Shown piece by piece: positions 59,301 to 64,000 of a stretch of 64,000 bases of DNA. Made by a program: the position numbers and the translations under genes. The notes below the pieces were generated by a model. It was given only the letters and a program-made list of their open reading frames with translations, ran no database searches and was not told where the DNA came from. Location of the stretch: the NCBI GenBank assembly GCA_963969395.1, contig OZ017800.1, positions 21,360,479 to 21,424,478 on the forward strand, read 5' to 3'. The first letter of the stretch is position 1, and each line of letters opens with the position of its first letter. Source of the stretch: Pseudoscleropodium purum (Eukaryota > Streptophyta > Bryopsida > Hypnales > Brachytheciaceae).

Positions 59301-61541
59301 ATGGAGTTGGACAATCGGCCTGGTGTCGCGCTGGGTCACCTAGAGACCTTCAAGAATCGTGCTTCTTTCTTGTTCAAAGACAGCCTCAAAATTGCACGCC
59401 TGGCTTTGGTGGACGTCAGCACTGCAGAATTGTAAGCCTCCTCCTTTTTCATCATCTGCCTGTAGTAGAGTTTACAGCATACATTGCATGTTAAGCTTTT
59501 GCTGGACTATTCGCAACCTCAGAGCTCGCAAGAAAAATCTGGTTTCGATGATGATCCTTTAATGGTTGTGTGTATTGGTTAACACAGAATGACTGAGGAT
59601 GCTACGAATGCCGATGAATGGGGCCCGACCACAAAAGCCATGGCTGATATCTGTAGCATTGTCTACAAATCTGAAGACTACCTGCGTATTGTGCAGGTCC
59701 TTCACAGGAGGTAGAGTCTTTTGATGAAGATTCCATTCCATTCTTTTCATTTCATTCTTTACCAATCAGAGAGGCAATAAGAGAGGGAATCAAGCCTAGA
59801 ATGTAGTCTACGTCGGAAAGTGCAGTGGCGCACTTGCCTTTATTGTGTCCTAATGAAAGATTACTTGATGGGTTATACGAAAGTATCAACCAGTTAGAGC
59901 AGCTTCTAACGGCAGGTGCCATTTTTCTTTTTGCCAATTACATCTCTTGTTAGCAAACAAGTGAATTGCAAACAATCTCATTATGAGTTATTGCCGAATG
60001 TCCTAGGCGACGGGAGACCTTTTGTCTAGGGTAAAGAATGTTATGTATTCTTACCTGTATCTTTTTCTGGTGGTACAGGTTTGCACTAAATGCCAAAAAG
60101 TGTTGGAGACAAATCCACAAGTCTCTAATTCTTCTAGAATACCTTCTGTGTCACGGTCCGGAGGATTTAGTTGTGGAGTTTCGTGAAGACAAGAAGCAAT
60201 TTGAGGAGTTAGCACGCTTTGTTGACGTTGATTCGGCTGGGTATGTAATACTGCCCTTATGAAGTTTCATACTTTGAACTAGAGTATAGACATTGCCATG
60301 GTTTTTCATTTGATTCCATGGGGTTGTTATTTATACATTCTTTGTTTGAAAATATTGAGACAATCATATTATTTGAGATTGTAACTTGTCATCCTATCAT
60401 AATCAGAGAGATACTTAGAGATTCGCAATTGTATCTCCTCCACCTAATTTATTATTTAGGTATCGATCTACTTGTACTTTGGGACTTATCAGGTTATTTT
60501 GCATCTATAAATAGTTTATTTAATCCTTTGCTTTTACACCTGCATTAGTTTTCTGGTGCTTCAACTACCTTTGAGTCCGTAGACTCTTAGTTAACTGGAC
60601 ATTCTTCATGTAACTTCATCTGAGCAATCTTTTTCTAAGCATGGATGATCCTCGTAATTTCAGCTGCAGGATTGACTGGGGTTCAGCACTCCGAAGAAGA
60701 GCCAAGCATGTGCTCCATTTACTAATGGACGAGGCGTTCTACAAGGAGGAGCGCAGAAAATCTCAGAAAATCTCCAAAGGCATTTCTGGTTTCGGCAGCG
60801 AATCTTTCTCTCGCAGATCTCCTAAGACTACATTGGATTCCGACGCAATGGAACAAGATTACGATGAAGACTCGTCATCACTGTTGGTTGATAATGAAGA
60901 AAAACGTGATCAACCTAGCATTGATACCAAGTGGAATTTCAAGTCTTCGGATGCAGACATCTCCTCTCCAGTTTCGCAGAATGAATTGCGTTGGGATGCC
61001 TTCTCTGTAAGTTTACTGATCTTCAACATTTCAAGATAAGAAAGTGCGCCTTTTTTGAACATTTTTCTATTTGTTTTGATCACATGATTTGGAATTTTTT
61101 TGTCAAATTTATGGCAAATAGTCTGAAGCAATTACCCTACTGAAATCACCTTATTAGTAAACTGAAATTTCGATCGTTTGCTTGCAGACTCCATCACCTC
61201 TTGACAACGGAAGTGCAAGTGGCCGATCCGCCTATTCCGCCACCAGTGAGGCAAATCTTTACGAAGAGTCACCCACTTCTGTCTTGTCAGTTCGTAAGAG
61301 TGCACAGAATACCTTCGACCTTAAACCCACTGAGGGCGAGAGTTTACCCAAATCTCCACCAGCTGAAGATTTCTTTCCAAGAACGAACCCTCCTCCACTG
61401 CAGAAGTTGCCACCTCCTCCTCCAGTGGCGGAGTACAAATATGTCACGCCTCAGGCTCTACTGAGGGGCTCCAGAGTGCAAAGAAAACAGCCAGGGAGTG
61501 TGAAATCGCCGCGCGTCATACCTGACCTTATTATCATTTAG
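59301..61541 (+). CDS. ENTH/epsin-like domain protein (plant At1g08670 type)
   Basis: Five exons (59301-59431, 59588-59710, 60079-60240, 60664-61006, 61188-61541) give 370 residues. The ENTH domain spans about residues 10-155: FKNRASFLFKDSLKIARLAL, TAELMTEDATNADEWGP, YLRIVQVLHRRFALN, CWRQIHKSLILLEYLLCHGP and ALRRRAKHVLHLLMDEAFYKEERRKS. Known for the family: ENTH domains bind phosphoinositides and help clathrin-coated vesicle formation. The C-terminal half is polar and disordered, with a proline run PPPLQKLPPPPPV and a basic tail; no clathrin-box or NPF motif is obvious, as in the small plant members. Exon 4 has two in-frame acceptors six bases apart (TTTCAG and CTGCAG). A coding upstream exon is possible, but the ATG already precedes the whole domain. 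Confidence 0.88.
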
Positions 61542-62455
61542 CTCATTGGTAATTGCTCCTCGTTATTGGTTACTTATTCATGATTGTCATAGAGTCTACT
61601 TTTCGCAGGGAATCGCTACCTATGTTCAAATGGCACAGGCAGTAGAGTCACCTTGAGCAGTCTCTTCATTCACGTGGGTGTAAAATCTACGTTCCACTTC
61701 ATTTAGTTGAAGTAGGAGGCGCTTCACCAGTTGGAAGAAACAAGACTGGTGTATATGTATAGTGTGTACTAGATGACTGGTTGAGGATTGAGAGGTTATT
61801 AGAGATAACCATCTCTTCTAGTTTAGGTTAACTTAGGACTGTTAAGAACTTGGAGATCTATCGCTCTCTGCGACCATAGGGAGATCGAGTTATGGCTATG
61901 GCTTTTCCAACTGCACTTATGTCATGCGAGTGACAGGAGGAGAGGGCTATAATGACTGAAAGAAAATTGTTACACATTCAGGTCACTTGATTTATTGACA
62001 CTAGAGCGCTATATTAGATTCTTGCTAGCCTGTTGTAATCTAAGTTACGAAAGCAGCGGTTTAGGGTTTAACCCCACTTCGAGCAATGGTATGCGTTGTA
62101 TACTTTCTGTCAGGGAGTTTGGGGTCATCCTTGGTGTCGGACCAAGTCTTGGCATACTCCAATTCTTACTAGGAGCGAAATCTGACGAGCTTTCTTACAA
62201 ATTCAAAAATGAGAAAACTATTTATCCGACTTTTCGCATTTTGTATGGAGGAGTGAGAATTGTTTGTGGAGATGGAATAAAGTTGTGGCGAGATCTTTGG
62301 GTACAAGAGATTAAAATCTGTTGAGATCAAATTTTGATTACTGCTGTGTGTGAACTTCTTGTGCATTTTCGAAGCTGGGATCCGTAGGCCACTCCCCTCT
62401 ACAAGATTTGTGGTCATTTGACATTTGGGTCCTCGTGGTTTCACATCCTGTATTG

Positions 62456-63075
62456 TACTGTACAGTCAGGTCCAGTTCATTTACGAATTCTGAATCCTGC
62501 TGAAAATTTGGATAACTTTGGGAGGCCCATGTGCACTCAAATATGAATGGACTTTCAAATTTCAAATTGCATTGGAATCATACCAAAGTCTACTTTACCA
62601 CTATTACAAATGCACATATGTAATTGAAAATCATACAAAGAATTTGATGTTCTTTATATACTATCTCCTATTTGGTGTTACCACCATTTGTGAAAATTAC
62701 AACTTATAATTTAAGGTACATATTAGAAATGAATCTTCACAATTGCTTTTGAGACACTTGATCACATGCCACTTGAAAATTTTGTATCACTTTTTGTTTT
62801 TCTTCACCCTAATGCAAGCAGAATGCAAGAAGTCTTTCATTATCTTCTATGAAATGGGAGATAGTGTGTAAATCAATCCAACTTGTAATATGATTTTCCA
62901 CTGTTCATTTTCCACTTGTTATTAAGTTGAAGTAGACTTCAATGTGATTCCAATGCAATTTGAAATTTCAAAATTAATTCATTTTTTAGTACACTAGAGC
63001 TTCTTGAAGTTACTGAAATTTCTACTGAGCCTGGTCTGAAAAATTCGTAAATGAACTGGACCTGACTGTACAGTA
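62456..63075. mobile_element. 620-bp element with perfect 34-bp terminal inverted repeats
   Basis: The left end 62456-62489 (beginning TACTGTACAGTCAGGTCC) is exactly the reverse complement of 63042-63075. A second inverted block of about 28 bases (62553-62580 with 62945-62972, TTTCAAATTGCATTGGAATCA type) and a third (GTCTACTT with AAGTAGAC) keep the same order, so the element folds into a long hairpin. If the ends are taken as CTGTACAG, the flanks are TA on both sides, fitting a Tc1/mariner-type target. No coding frame. Perfect ends suggest a fairly young insertion. Confidence 0.75.
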
Positions 63076-63412
63076 TGTCTTGCTTGTGCTTGTTATAACT
63101 TAGTGAAATTAAATTTGTTATGAACTTGTGCAAATATATTGAATGTGGGGTGGTTAGTTTGTGTTGCTCTTTGTGATCTTATCATCTTGTTTTGCAAATG
63201 TGCATGAAGGTCAGGGAGGTTGCTTTTGCAATGGAGCGAAGACTCTTTCAGATTTTGTGGCTTTCCAGTGGTGGAATGATTCAGTTCATTGCTTTCAATG
63301 AGTTTCCTAAGAATCACTGAAGACCTGGCCACACTGTGGGCTGAAAACAGATTGCTAGACCAGTTATGTAAACGAATCTACTGAAAATTGTTCCATCATT
63401 CAAAATTATATG

Positions 63413-63750
63413 TGCTTTGTGCTGTTGCCACAATCAGGATGAAAGTAAAAATAATTTTTTAATTCATAAAAAACTTTGAAATTCAAACAACTTTCACACT
63501 ATAGATCCAAACATCATGAAACAAAGCTTGTGCACCCTTCCTTGCTCAAAGTTTTTTGACGATACCAAGAACATCACCGGGGGACATACGGTCCGGGAGA
63601 TCTCAAAGTAACAAACAACAAACAAAACAAATAAAACAAACAGCCTAACTTAAGGTATGGACTAATGTGCCCTGTGCCCTTGCCATGGTCAAAATAAAAG
63701 TAAAGGTAATTTTCTAATTGATGAAAACTTCCAAATTCAATAACTTTTAC
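63413..63750 (-). repeat. Repeat family A, copies 7 and 8 head to tail
   Basis: On the minus strand the end of copy 8 (CCATGGCAAGGGCACAGGGC, then ACATTAGT) is followed directly by the start of copy 7 (CCATACCTTAAGTTAGGC), which runs to GCAACAGCACAAAGCAC at 63413. Copy 8 is cut at about 63750, where a CACTA-like end starts. Confidence 0.75.
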
Positions 63751-64000
63751 TACAAGAAAATGGGCAAAAACATGACTGCAGAAGAATGATTAGCTATGAA
63801 ATATAACTACAACGTGACTGTTGCTCCCTAATTGCACCAATGCTAAAGGATCTCTATCACCATAGTTGACTAGCAATGACATTTGCAACTAGGGGATGAC
63901 ATTGAGATAGTACTAACACTTCATCTGTGATTTTACATCTACAACGTTGATGTCCCCTTGACATGGACCCAGCTTCTGTCGTTTTGGACGGCACAATCAT

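Larger units (their letters stand above)
61542..64000. other. 3' flank of the ENTH gene with mobile repeats
   Basis: An open frame at 61995-62324 (109 codons) has no known domain and is not called. The region holds the 620-bp inverted-repeat element (62456-63075), two head-to-tail repeat-A copies on the minus strand (63413-63750) and, from 63751, TACTACAAGAAAATGGG, which resembles the end of a CACTA-type element that would extend beyond the window. Confidence 0.5.

Noticed and set aside
61995..62324. 109-codon frame after the ENTH gene
   Set aside because: No motif, partly in untranslated-like sequence; not supported as a gene.

Overview
The window is nuclear DNA of a green land plant. All recognisable genes are eukaryotic, with GT-AG introns, and three have plastid-type N-termini. 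Exons are GC-richer than the AT-rich flanks, and the gene sequences look bryophyte- or early-land-plant-like. That placement is an inference from sequence character; I cannot name a species.

Seven genes can be modelled exon by exon, each joining in frame:
- an RNase H-fold protein (11811-13904, +) with a damaged active site;
- an intronless OST3/OST6 subunit of oligosaccharyltransferase (16225-17247, +);
- a 15-exon malectin-like LRR receptor kinase (18798-28311, -);
- plastid HDR/IspH, the last enzyme of the MEP isoprenoid pathway (34032-37992, +);
- plastid-type aspartate aminotransferase (41936-46250, -);
- the TPR photosystem I assembly protein PYG7 (47312-50128, -);
- a small plant ENTH/epsin-like protein (59301-61541, +).
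They are unrelated housekeeping or signalling genes, not a cluster. HDR, PYG7 and the aminotransferase all act in the plastid but serve different pathways.

The rest is AT-rich and filled with small or decayed mobile DNA: a dead BED-finger hAT transposase gene (about 6142-9080) carrying an internal tandem array; a 2,058-bp element with terminal inverted repeats and a TTA target duplication (55664-57721), for which a related empty site exists in the same window; a 620-bp element with perfect 34-bp inverted ends (62456-63075); a CACTA-like hairpin MITE (38330-38519); a Stowaway-like MITE (54241-54493); a long foldback (1388-1665); and an unnamed family of about 240 bp with at least seven copies, some joined head to tail.

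The most unusual signals are the RNase H protein that lost two of four catalytic acids, a tandem array of decayed copies of the exon-3 start inside receptor-kinase intron 2, and a dense cluster of the near-palindromic motif GCTTAAAGC inside the 2-kb element. No CRISPR array, rRNA, tRNA or bacterial operon was seen.
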